Below, one piece after another: positions 33,831 through 45,300 of a DNA stretch of 64,000 nt. Under the pieces are notes generated by a model. That model had not been told where the DNA came from. It saw nothing but the letters and a program-made list of their open reading frames with translations, and searched no databases. Positions within the stretch are counted from its first letter, which is position 1. Every line of letters begins with the position of its first letter. The translations under genes and the position numbers were made by a program. Location of the stretch: positions 4,476,501 to 4,540,500 of the forward strand of contig NC_083381.1 in NCBI RefSeq assembly GCF_031755915.1. The letters are read 5' to 3'. The stretch is from Ziziphus jujuba (Eukaryota > Streptophyta > Magnoliopsida > Rosales > Rhamnaceae).

Positions 33831-34218
33831 GATTGGTGAACTTCAGCAGAGATCGGTGAACTTCAGCAGAGATCTGTTCGAATTTGTTGAAGGCACGGCT
33901 GACTATTCGAGATCTGTTCAATGAAAGTTAGCTGGTGTGCGTGGGTCGACGAGCGGTGAACGTTTCGCAGGCCAGTGAAGGAGCTGGTCGAGTGACGAAG
34001 GTGAGAGAGAAGAGAGGCCAAGGTGAGAGAACAGGTGGAAACATCTTTTTGATGTTTTCCCAATTTTGTTTTTTTTTTTTAACTTGTTTTCAGAATTTGT
34101 TTTTAGAAACAAATGGCCACACAGGTATAAAATTGTTTTGGAAACAAATTTCTGTTTTCAAGAACAGAAAACTGTTCTGAAAACAGCTGGCCAAACAGGC
34201 CATAAGTGATTTATTTGT

Positions 34219-34590
34219 AATAAATCTAAACTTTAGGGGGTATGAACTAATATTCTCCTGAATGTGTTGTATTATTACCCCATAGTACAACACTTTCTAC
34301 TTTTGAGAAATTATAATTTGGTCCTCTAAAAAAATAGTATATTTGGGATCGACCAAATTGCTAGTTCCCAACCTTTTCCATTCATTCATTTTTAATGCTA
34401 CATCCAAATAAATCTAAATTTTAGGGGTTATAAAGTAATATTCCCCTGAAGGTTTTGTATTATCCCCTTATAAACACCTTCTACATTTGACAAATTATAA
34501 TTTAGTCCTTTAAAATAGTAATACATTTGGGACCAAATTGCTAGTTCCTAATGGAATTTTAACCATTCATTCATTATTACTACTATATAC
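34219..34590. repeat. Tandem duplication, two copies of about 188 bp
   Basis: AATAAATCTAAACTTTAGGG (34219) and AATAAATCTAAATTTTAGGG (about 34407) open two diverged copies. Both continue with TAATATTC-CCTGAA, GTATTAT-CCCC, AATTATAATTT-GTCCT, CCAAATTGCTAGTTCC and CATTCATTCATT. The first copy abuts the right end of the Harbinger element. Confidence 0.85.
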
Positions 34591-35780
34591 AGTTTTTTTT
34601 TTCTTTTTTTTTTTAACATAAATAAATTGTCGATCGCTTTTATATAAATTTATATTTTTAAAATAAATTATACATAAAATAATTATTTAATTAAAATATT
34701 TTAATTTTATAAGATAACATGGAAAAAGTGAAAATGATCAACATCATATCATAGCATATCTCTATCTGATTCTTTGATTGACTTTTCAAACAAATATCAA
34801 CCACACCGGACACTAAGGATTCAGTTACATCAAATGCTATCAACTAAATACACCACGCCGGGAGTGCCTTTAGCATCACCCAGAACCATAAAAAGCTAGC
34901 TGAAATGCGTATAAACTAACCGTGAGTACCAAAAACAAATATATATATATATATATATGTATATATTAATTAAAAAGTCTACTGCATAAATTATTATTAA
35001 TTTAATCTTTTGATATCAAAAACTGTTTACAAATAACAAATATTCTAGTGGCAGTTAAGAGGGAGATAATAAAAACCAAAATAAAGAAAAAATAAAAAAT
35101 TTAAAATAGACCCAACATCAAAGCACATGATCCCCCGGCCTACACGTCATTTCTCGCCAATAAAGTTAAAGTGGAGTGGCCGTTCAATAAAATAAAAAAA
35201 TAAAAAAATGGAGCAAATTAGTGCCTTCTTTTTTGCTTTGTTTTGTTTTTTTTTATTTTATTTTTTATTTTTTATAACATGAATCTTCCCTCCAACCCTT
35301 GTTTTTTAAGCCACTTTGATATAAATAATCAAAATGCAAAACACACTGTCAAGTATTAAATTTGTATATTTTATATAAATATTTTCAGCATAAAAATAAA
35401 TCAGAAAGTACACTTATGATCATTTTCTGAATAAACATAATCAGAAATCAGGCAGAAAGCATTCATGAAACTAGAACTAAGATGAAATTAACAAATTATT
35501 TCTCCTCAAATTTCATAAGCTCAAGACAATTTAAAAACATGAAACTATCCATGAATGACAAGGAGAAATAAAAGTAAAAAACCATTTCTGGATCTGGAAC
35601 ATACACAAAATGAAAAGACATCCCTTATTCATTAATAACCTTCCTGTACAACTTGAGTGATCATTTCCCCAACCAGAAAAAGAAAAAAAAAAAAAAAAAA
35701 ACCTAGAAAGGGATTTTGATTATTAAATTCGGGAGTCCCATACCATATGTCAAAACAAACCAGAACCCCATACAATAATC
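34591..35780. other. Gene-free stretch with the DUF6817 gene 3' flank
   Basis: The right end should contain the 3' UTR of the gene on -. An A20-type run lies at 35681-35701. The rest is A+T-rich with a (TA)n run at about 34939-34958 and no supportable gene. Confidence 0.6.
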
Positions 35781-37073
35781 TTACTTGACAAGTCCCAAAT
35801 TGAGAATTCCCCATGAATGTTGTGGCCAAGATTTCTCTTTTGCTTTCATATACAAAACTCTTCCCCAAGCAATCCATCCTTCCCAAGACGTCCTCTTATC
35901 CCATGGACTACCCCATTCCAATATTAATCTCACCCCATTTTCAGCTTCTGTCTCAGCCTCCTCATATCTCCCTTTCGCCAAATAAACCTGACCCAATACC
36001 ACATGTGGCTCTCCAACAAATGGGTTTTTCTCTATACACTTTAATAGCAACTCCTCTGCTCTCTCCAACCCTTTGTTGGATTCTTCACAAACAGCTTCCC
36101 AATACATATCTCTTGCAATTATTTGGTCTTTTGCATCCAAAACTTTTGTGCAATTCTCGAACACCGGGGGTATAACAAGTTCCAAATCTTCATCTCGATT
36201 TCCATCATGATCTTCCCCACCAACCCTTTTCCTCTTTTCGATGAATATCTCTTCCTCTCTCATAATCAACGAGTATAAAGCTCCCATCCTAGAGATCGAA
36301 TTCATCCATAACCCTGGCTTTCCATTTCCAGGCCAAAGAGCCACATAGTTGTTGCCTTTGAACTCGAGCTTCCCGTTCGAGTTATCGAACAATTCGTCTT
36401 GGAAACCGAAAAGCTGGTCGCTGAAATCCGCCATTGTCATCATCAGAAACACTGCAACCAACCTTCTCGAAACTCTAACATCTTCGCCAGTCTTGATGTG
36501 CTTCACAATTACCCCATCGGAAGGAAGTAAAGCTTGAAGTTTCCTCCTCCAGCCTTCTTCTTCGTTGAACAGACCTTTCTCTTTTGCGTTTCTGAGCGAA
36601 ATCTCAGACTGTTTGAGATGTTCTTCGAGCTCCGAATCCGTGTAATGGAATAGAAGATCGTCGTGGATCAATGGCTGCCGAGGGACAATACAAAAGAGGT
36701 GGATCAACCGCTCTGCAGCTTCTCCGACATGGCTACGAACCACGTCGCGGCCGGTTGAAGGATCAAAAATGGCGAGATTGACATAGGAATTGGAATAGGC
36801 AGAGTGAAAAAGACCGCAGAGGCAGACGGAGTCCTGAGCTTTCCATAGCTTGAGAATGCGGTATATGTCGACGAGGTGTTCGAGAAAGCTGCCGTGTTTG
36901 TGCCAGCACTCGCCGGATCCGACGGAGCGCAAGACGGCGACGAGAGAAGGGAGGTTTTTGTCAATGGATTCGAGCTCTCCACGTATGAATGGACGGGCCG
37001 AGTCTAGGATGGTTTGGAAGGGGTTGGATTGAGAAGAGAGCGACGATGATGGTGGTGATGATGATGATGGCAT
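35781..37073 (-). CDS. DUF6817 (HD-like) protein with C-terminal TPR region
   Basis: A single-exon frame of 430 residues with a Ser-rich N-terminus. Residues about 20-190 form a DUF6817-type domain with HD-like motif elements: GSFLEHLVDIYRILKLW with a preceding H-K-H, and CLCGLFHSAYSNSY. HD-like folds often bind metal and hydrolyse phosphates, but no activity is established for this plant family, so none is assigned. Residues about 345-415 contain TPR-like helices (AEELLLKCIEKNPF; HVVLGQVYLAKGRYEEAETE) ending in a Trp-rich tail (WEGWIAWGRVLYMKA). The start at 37073 is the only reasonable ATG; upstream bases are pyrimidine- and purine-tract leader. Codon use looks normal and there are no disruptions, so the gene appears functional. 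Confidence 0.85.
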   Translation of the reverse strand: MPSSSSPPSSSLSSQSNPFQTILDSARPFIRGELESIDKNLPSLVAVLRSVGSGECWHKHGSFLEHLVDIYRILKLWKAQDSVCLCGLFHSAYSNSYVNLAIFDPSTGRDVVRSHVGEAAERLIHLFCIVPRQPLIHDDLLFHYTDSELEEHLKQSEISLRNAKEKGLFNEEEGWRRKLQALLPSDGVIVKHIKTGEDVRVSRRLVAVFLMMTMADFSDQLFGFQDELFDNSNGKLEFKGNNYVALWPGNGKPGLWMNSISRMGALYSLIMREEEIFIEKRKRVGGEDHDGNRDEDLELVIPPVFENCTKVLDAKDQIIARDMYWEAVCEESNKGLERAEELLLKCIEKNPFVGEPHVVLGQVYLAKGRYEEAETEAENGVRLILEWGSPWDKRTSWEGWIAWGRVLYMKAKEKSWPQHSWGILNLGLVK

Positions 37074-38239
37074 TGTTTGATTTTGGTTTGTATCTGTGTG
37101 TTGTATGTGCGAGAGAAAGAGAAAAACAAAGGAAATGAGAAGGTTTGGAAGTGATGATTATGATGTACGATATAAGACGACAACAAAGAAACGTAATGGA
37201 ATTTCTTTCTGTTGAAAGAGATAAGGCCTTGCATTTTGTCCATATATTTCTCATATACACAGATATTAAAATCTTTTGTTTATCATTATTATTTTTTTAA
37301 GGTAAGGTTTGCAGTTTATTTTTTCTTTATTATATATATATATATATAAATTTTATAACGGGGACATCCACACATGTTTTTGTTGTACCTATATTCATAA
37401 AGATCGCTGTCAATATTTGTATTTATGTATTTATATTTATATAATAATATTGATAATTATTTTTTTAAATAATTATTTTTATATTTATGTATTTATATTT
37501 ATATAATAATATTGATAATTATTTTTTTTAAATAATTATCTTTATGAACATTTATATGATAAAAATATTCGGATCACAACGGACTATATATATATATATA
37601 TATATTTTATTTGAAAATTATTATATGCAATCCAAAAACCTTCAAAAATTTTGTGTAGAATTAGCTAGTATGTAATGGGTTATATATATTAGCTATTATA
37701 GTGGGATGTTATAATGGATTACAAGGACGTGGCACAAAATTAAATATGAGTAAACTAGGAAATACAAAAAATTTAGTTATTTCTCTCATATTTTCACTAG
37801 GCGCATCCGTGATTTGTTGATTTTGCGTTTATGTAGTCACTCATAAAATCAGCATCTTAGCCAACTTGATGACAACAGATTTGATCTCAGAACTATTACC
37901 TAACTTTTATTGAAAGCCCTTAAGGCTATCACATCCCAACAAATTATCTAGTTCTAAACTCATATACTGAGCTGTCATCAATCGGTTATAACACGATTAT
38001 AAACCCAGAAGTGTTCACGGGCGAAAAGTCTTATCATCACGATGGTATTATGCAGAATACTATCATCAATTAAACCAATCGTAGCTATTGTGCTTTCCGT
38101 AAAATAATTTTTAGAATGAAATATGACAAAACACCAAATTCAATTACTTAGCTATCAATAATTACATTCCTTGTTTTTTTCTTTTTAATCCCTTGTTAAA
38201 AAAAATAAATAAATAAATTATATAAAAATAAATTAATGA
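37074..38239. other. DUF6817 gene upstream region and gene-free DNA
   Basis: The first 200 or so bases are probable promoter and leader. A tandem pair of 72-bp A+T-rich units lies at 37421-37564 (ATTTATGTATTTATATTTAT starts both). (TA)n runs lie at 37332-37347 and about 37585-37605. No gene is seen. Confidence 0.6.
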
Positions 38240-38410
38240 TCTATATATATAGAAAAAGTGCAAACCGCATCTAAAATTGATATTTCTTAAATAAAAAAGC
38301 ATCGACGTTTGCATATACAGTATATAATAAAATCAATATTTTCATAAAAAAACATCAATTTTGAATGCATTCATACTGTAGAAGTCATATATATATATAT
38401 ATATATATAG
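38240..38410. repeat. Palindromic MITE candidate inside (TA)n, copy 3
   Basis: Between TATATA flanks, the left arm GCATCTAAAATTGAT pairs with the right arm ATCAATTTTGAATGC. The right end CATACTGTAGAAGTC followed by (TA)n matches the end of the copy at 17.7 kb. I infer the same MITE family. Confidence 0.55.
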
Positions 38411-39498
38411 TTATGCATGTTGAAAATCTTCTTGTTATCATGTCAAATAATGTGAGGAGTGCAAAAATATAAAAATTCCAATTATATATATAATAGGGTT
38501 GATTTAAATATATATTTTCGGCTCTTAGTGGTTAACAATTGATTGTGTAATGCGGTGTCTACTTTGCACTGTCCAGTCAGATTGAAACTTATTGGAATAT
38601 GAGTCGAAAACAATAATACCATCAATATTCTAGTATTAGGGACATGAATGCGTTAAGTACCAAATTTGTAGATATAAAATACGGATAACTACAATAACAA
38701 TAACATACCTTCTGGTTTAGAATTTTTACAGGATCACCATATTTGCTCTTAACAATTGTTGTTCTCTAAAACTTCTAAGCTAAATTATTAATCTTGGATT
38801 AATTTATTCTTTAGATTTGATGAAATAGTTGTTTTCCTTCATTCAAAAATGAGAAAATCCATGGCTCTGCAATGGCGTTTGCCTGTCCGGCAGTTTTTAT
38901 TTTTATTTTTTATTTTTGAGGAGCCTGTTGGACAATTGATTATGGGCTTTTAAGGTTACAATTTGTTGGTGCTTTATTTATTTTTAGGTGGAATCTTTTC
39001 ACTAGATATTTTGACTATAATTATCTATTTTTAAGTGAAAAATGATAAATTGCAATACAAATGTAACTAGAAGGTAAGTTTCTTTAAAAAAAAAAAAGAA
39101 AAATTAAAAAAAAAACAGTGCCATGGCGATCTTGCAAAAATTTTAAACTAGAAAGCGTGTTATTGTAATTTTTCCCTATCAGATAGTATGCTATTATTTT
39201 ATTTAGATATACATAACTTAAGATAAATGTATAGTATAAGAGATTTAAATATATAATAAATCAATTATAACTTTTCAAAATTTTTTATAAACCAATTTTA
39301 ATAAACAATATCCCAGCAAAAAAAGTATATATATAAACAAAAATGATTTAAATTTTCTAAAGTATTAGAAATATCTAATAAAATAACTTTAATAAAGAAT
39401 AATTTCATTTTTTCTTGATTTCTTGAACTGACAACTTTTCCTTATATCAATTGAACCAATTTCACTTGATTATTATATATATATATATATATATATTT
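38411..39498. other. Gene-free A+T-rich stretch
   Basis: No ORF, RNA gene or transposon protein is visible. A (TA)n run at 39473-39494 immediately precedes the left arm of the long inverted repeat. Confidence 0.6.
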
Positions 39499-41021
39499 TT
39501 ACAAAAAATAAAATAAAACAAAATTATTGATATGTGTAATTTCTAAGCTATATATTGCATTTTCATTTTGGTTCTTAAACGTTGTTGTTCTTATTTTTTT
39601 CATTTTGGATACAAAAACCCTATGAACTACATCTGTTGGGGTAATTAGGATGTACAAAATACAACTTATTTATTTAGGAACTACACCTGCAATAATGATT
39701 AAAAAAAGTAAAAAAATAAAATAAAATAATAAGGATAGTTTGAAGGGAATGGAACTGTGAGGAAGAGAATTAAGATGGTGATGGCATGGTTTAGCTTGAG
39801 AGAGAGGAATGGAAGAGTTTGGTTTGGAAGGTTGTTGGAAGAGATGGATGAAAAGATGGAGGAGGAGAAGATATATAATATAACAAAATAGAGAGTTCAG
39901 TCCTGATGAAGAGATAGGTAAAGATGGCAACAAAGCAAGGCAGAACCATAGCGGCTTTCCTTGTACCCTATCTCATGTGGATTTTTCATACCTGTGCACG
40001 TCTCATTCCATGGTTATAGCGGAGGCTGAATAGGGTGGAGATTCCTCGAGTCAGGATAGGTTTCCCCATTTCCCACCCCAGTTCCTCATTTAATTTTTTG
40101 AACTTTTTATTTATGAAAAAAATATAAACAAATTTATTTTTAAATATTATTTAAAATATTGTTATTTCCACTTTGAAAAAATAAACAAAAAAATTTGAAT
40201 TTATAATCAATGTATTAAAAAATATATATATATATATATATATTATATATAATATATATTGGATGGGTACATATAAAGGTGTGGCATTGTGGAGATGGAG
40301 CACCAAGGGGCAAATTGGCACCCCTAGAGATAAGGCTCTGTAGTTGTCTGCTTTCAACAAGTGAGATGTCATTAATTTGCCGATGGACATTGATGGAACT
40401 ATTAATGGGGAGAGGCATTATCCCCAAATTTTTTTTTAAATAAAATATATTTATATAAAATAAAATTGAATATTAATTTAAGTGTGGCCCCCATAATTTT
40501 TTTTGATTTAATTTATATATCAATTTCAAATTTTGCCTTACTAGTTTTTAAATTTATGAAGTACTAGATATTACCTATTTATTCGAACCTTGATCAATTT
40601 AAACTCACATGCAAAATACAAAATTAAATCTTCTTCCAACAACCTTCCAAACCAAACTCTTCCATTCCTCTCTCTCTCTCTCTCTCTCTTTCTCAAACCA
40701 AATCATGCCATCATCATCTTAATTCTCTTCCTCACCATATATTTCAATTCCATCTCCTCCAAACTATCTTAATGGTTTTTTTTTTCCTTTTTTGTACTTT
40801 TTTTAATCATTATTACATGTGTACTTCTAAACTACTAAGTTGTATTTTATTCCTCCCAATTGCCCTATCAAAAGAACATTAATATATCAAAAGATGTAGT
40901 TCAGAGGGATTTTGTATCCAAAAACAAAAAACAACAACAATAGTATTTAAGGACCAAAATGCAAATGCAATATATAGTTTTGAAATTACACGTGTCAATA
41001 ATTTAATTTTTTTTTTGTAAG
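39499..41021. repeat. Long inverted repeat (arms about 345 and 390 bp, loop about 790 bp)
   Basis: The left arm (39499-39843) and the right arm (40632-41021) are reverse complements over nearly their full length. Paired landmarks include TTACAAAAAA with TTTTTTGTAA at the outer ends, AAATTATTGA with TCAATAATTT, AAGATGGTGATGGCATGG with CCATGCCATCATCATCTT, and GGAAGAGTTTGGTTTGGAAG with CTTCCAAACCAAACTCTTCC next to the loop. Divergence is visible but modest. The outer ends lie close to (TA)n runs on both sides. The loop (39844-40631) holds no recognised gene; a 31-codon ORF at 39924-40019 has no known relative. It may be a long-TIR (Mutator-like) non-autonomous element or an inverted duplication. 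Confidence 0.85.
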
Positions 41022-41158
41022 AAATATAAATATAGAAATATATATATATATATATATATGGAGAGAGAGAGAGTTAAGTGCGATCGATTCAGTTAGTATA
41101 TCACTTATACCCATACATGGGAGGTCGGGAATTTGAAAAACAGAGATAGAAAGAAATT

Positions 41159-41338
41159 GTTATATATTAAAATCATTCTTTAGATATTTTTAATATTCTA
41201 GAAAATTTAAATTATTGTTTATTTATTTATTTTTTTAGCTGAGAATATTGTGTATTAAAATTGGTTTAAAAGAAACTTAGAAAAGTTATATTTGATTTAT
41301 TATATATTTAAATGTCTTAAAGTATAAGCATATATTTG
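41159..41338. repeat. Dispersed repeat, copy 2 (partner 30180-30339)
   Basis: This is the second copy of the diverged block described at 30180-30339, in the same orientation. It carries a TTTATTTATTTATTTTTTTA insertion relative to the first. Confidence 0.65.
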
Positions 41339-41538
41339 CATCAAGCTATATATTTTTAGTAGGTATTTAAATAAAATAATATCCTATTATCTAATACGGA
41401 AGATTACAATAACAGCTAAACTACTTGGAAGGCATACTTAACTCAAGTAGGAAGAAAAACAATACCGTTTTAACATAATCACAATATCATCTTATAATCA
41501 TACTCATCATACCATAACCTTGCTTTCAGTCTTTGGTG

Positions 41539-42339
41539 ATGGAGGTGACAATTTTGGTAATAACATGGTGATACGACTCGAAGACGATACGGAATAAATG
41601 AGTTTAGGTTTATCATAAATGAGTTCGGTCATAATCGGATTAACCCGTTTAACACGATTATTACTCTTGTCATTTTCGAATTGACCTATTTAACTCATAA
41701 TTAACCCATTATGATCTATTTATTAAACGTGTCAGTTTCAACCCGCTACAATTATATACCTATTACAACCCATTTAAATTTAATTTTAAATTATAATTTT
41801 ATGCATAATATAATATTTAATAAGTAAAAGATATTATAAATTAAAAAAACTTTATAAAAGTAGTTTTCTATTATTAATCTTTTAAAGACAAAAAAAAAAA
41901 ATTCTTTAATAAAATAAAAATAAAAACATAAAAAAATTCAGATCATTAAAACTCCTTTCCACCACACGATTAAATATTACAAATATAATTAGAGGGTATA
42001 TTACTATGAAATTTAAATATTGTATCTTAATTTTTTAATGCTTAAATTATTCTTATGTTGTTTTTTTAATTATTATTTTAAAATCATTTTCAAATAAGAA
42101 GCTTGATTTTTAAGTTAGTAGAATAGATATATTAATGAACAAGTTAATTTTCAGGTTAACAGGTCAATATTTAGGTTAATAGGTTAACAGATCAACATGA
42201 TATATTAAAGTAATCGTGTTAATCAAGTCGTGTCATGTTGACCTATTTATAAACAGGTCGGATTAGTATTTTAGATATCTGACACATTTAATAAACAGGT
42301 CGACACAAACCCGACACGTGAACATGGATTACCACCTTT
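41539..42339. mobile_element. hAT-like MITE of the GTGTCGTGTT-rich type
   Basis: The left end GGAGGTGACAAT and the reverse complement of the right end (AAAGGTGGTAAT) are imperfect inverted repeats. Subterminal regions are rich in ACACGA/TCGTGT and CCCG/CGGG words (AACCCGTTTAACACGATTA on the left; ACAAACCCGACACGTGAACA on the right). Near-identical 8-mers flank it: CTTTGGTG (41531-41538) and ATTTGGTG (42340-42347). At 801 bp with no protein it is non-autonomous. Confidence 0.6.
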
Positions 42340-42347
42340 ATTTGGTG

Positions 42348-45300
42348 TCCAACCTCAAATCTAGAGGTAAGACTTCTCTGTCTCCAAGTGGTGATCAAGC
42401 CCGCAACCATAGAACAACCTTTGTTTGTCTCTCTAGGTGATCAAGTTGGGGCTATAGGATAGCCTTATCTCTAGACCTTATAATTGGTTCGATTAAGTCT
42501 ACCAATCAGAGGTAATTTCATAAATCAAATCATAATCAATCATAATCAAATCATAGTCATATCTATATCCATATGTCATTAGTTGTATACTAAGGTTTAA
42601 GGTCTATTTAAAACAAATTTATGAAATTAAGCCAGTGCACCTTATAGAATCCATTGAAAAATCACTTTTTATAAAATAGGTTCATATGACATAATAGATA
42701 CATGTTTTATGCTTGATATAAATTGCTTATATAATTCTAAATGTTTTCAATCACAATATATCACTGAAGCAACCTTTTCAAAGTAGATAAGTAGTAATTA
42801 TAATATCACAAACTATAAATTAGAAAGCTTTTACTAAAACTATGCAAGTCACATAAAATTTCTATATGTCATGCTCATGGATGCATGAATGAAACATTGC
42901 ATTATATAAATAGACCAAACATAAATAGGGTTTAAGGAGAACCTTACTCACAATACAGTTCAAATTCTTAGTCCAACAATATCCCCTTGTTTAGTCCTAC
43001 AGTGGTGCTCCCTAATATGTACAGTAACCAATATCTTCTAATTAGCTTCTATTTCCAAACCTCTCAGACTACAACAAGAACTTTACATATCATCATTTCT
43101 ATTATAGGTTATTCAAACTAACCAAAACAATATACCATTTTATCTACAGTTTTTCTTCCTATTTGTATTTTCCATTTATTGAATTTGGTCTTTTGCCACA
43201 AAAAACCCAACATCAAACAAGCCTGATACATAAAACTTAGCTTCACCATTCAATTCAACACATCGATCATCAACCAATTATCTAATTAAAGAGAAAACTT
43301 GTAATCCAAGCAAAATAACTTATCTTCCAAGAAATAAATTAAAAGTCCAAAAAAAATTTATTAATAAGTTTTTCCAAAACTAAACTTCAAAAATCAAATC
43401 ATTTAAAGTTCCAAAATACCTTATAAGTATCATAATTTATAACACAAGTCCATAAGTCACCAATTTAAGAAAAATTCATTTCTTAACCTTATAAAAATAA
43501 TTTTTAACTCCAAATGTCTTCCACAATGAAGTTTATAAAATTATATTAACTAAGAAATAAAAGTAGGTTTTGCAAGTCTAATAATCGTTATTTATTTTAA
43601 GAAAAATTTCTTAACCTCAAATTATAAAATAGAACTTGATTTTCTTTTCCGCTTTAACAAACCAAAACCAAATAGTTTCTTTTAACCCTTTGTAGTTTCA
43701 GTCCGCCAATCCCAAAATAAATTTCTTTCCCAATAATTCAAGCAATACATTAATTCACATTACAAGTCCAAGCCATAATTAAATCAATTCCAAACATACA
43801 AATCCGATTATAACCTTAACCATTTCACATTTCCATTCTACTCATCTTTGTACCATAGCCTTTCCTTATTAGCTGTCCACCACATGCTCAAATGCCCAAC
43901 TTTACAATTCCAATTCCAAGTTTAAAAAAATTCATTATAGTGCTTAGATGCTTGAATAAGTTCTTTTGATAAAATTCATTATGGTTCTTAGATGCTAGAA
44001 TAAGTTCTTTTATAACTCTTTAAACTCAAACAAAAATTTAAAACTCATGCCTTTATCACTACAAAATAAATTTAACGAAGAAATCAAAGAAATTAATAGT
44101 CGGGCAAGGAAATACTCCGTTAAACAAATCGCCATGAAAACTAAATTCCATTAAATAAAACTAAAGTTCACCACATAATTTATCACCAAATTTAGGAACC
44201 ATAATGCACACTTAAATTGTAAAGAAATACATTTCAAACAAAACTAATGAGACTTTTTAGAAACACCATGCAAGGTAAAATAAGCTGCAACATTCTATTT
44301 TGGATTCAGCCAATTAAACTTAAATCTTGGACAGTCATGCAATGAAAACTTTAGGAATAATAAAGCATAGCTCACAGGCCTAACACACTAAGCAACTACA
44401 ACTTCCATTCGAAGTATCAAAAGACTAACACAAAATATAACAAGAATTATCTCAGATTGTTTGACACCATTAAACAGGTCCAAGATTCCATTTGAAAGCT
44501 TTGGAAAATATCAACACTAAATGTTCCCAAAACAATTTGAAACTCAAAGAGATTTTTAAATAGAAGCCAAAGAATTTAATCAAACGTTAAACTAATAGGA
44601 TTTAAACATACAACACACTTGAGATACATCAACTCGATTGAAAGTGCTAAAAAAACCATAAGTGGAGTGTTAGCTCTTAAACTTGTTCCACAACATGCAA
44701 GTTTGAAAGACACCACTTTTTACCAGTGCTCCAAAACACTTAACAAAACCAATTTAAATTTTAAAAGAAAACAAAAGGAAAATGTTATGACCTAAGATTT
44801 GGCTCTTGGGTTTGTATTTAAAAGCAACTAAAACTTTTATGCCAAAAACTTAGTTCTTGTATAGTATATAAATGAACATCAAGCAAGAGAAAGTTTACTC
44901 ATTGAAAACTTTCAAGTAAATTTAGTTTAAGATTTTAACAAAAATCACAAAACAAGAATGAAAAACTCATGGTTTAAGAAGGATCAAAAGTGGCCAAAAA
45001 GATGTTATTCTGAAACTAGTTTTGAAATTTCCAACATGACTTTTAGAGGAGTTTTAAACAAAATCAAAAGAAATTTATTAAGAACAAGCATTTTTCTAAA
45101 CCCGTTCCAAAATACTTCCAAAACAAGATTTCCCTTCACAAAATTTCAACATTTCCACATGCACTAATAAAATCAAGCCAATATTAACTTATCAACAACG
45201 TAGAACTAAAATTTCAAAAGAAAATGTCAAGAAATTGCAACGACCTTAATGGGAAAAATCTGGACAAAATTTTTCGGTTGAACATAAACTAGAAAATGAA

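Larger units (their letters stand above)
30414..34202 (-). mobile_element. PIF/Harbinger element carrying a host-gene fragment (Pack type)
   Basis: The 14-bp ends GGGTCTGTTTGGCC (left) and TGGCCTGTTTGGCC (right end, reverse complement) match at 12 of 14 positions, and the similarity extends inward through GTTTTCTG-type sequence. A TAA flanks both sides (30411-30413 and 34203-34205), the target duplication expected of PIF/Harbinger. The element is 3789 bp long. Reading from the right end on -, it holds a G+C-richer leader-like segment (34050-33830, with a duplicated GGTGAACTTCAGCAGAGAT), unidentified sequence, a captured beta-glucosidase fragment in + orientation, and the transposase C-terminus at the left. 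It cannot encode a full transposase and would depend on a helper. Confidence 0.85.

Noticed and set aside
44056..44100. CACTA transposon end (CACTACAAAAT)
   Set aside because: No matching TTTTGTAGTG end or 3-bp target duplication was found nearby; a single CACTACAAAA in A+T-rich DNA is not enough.
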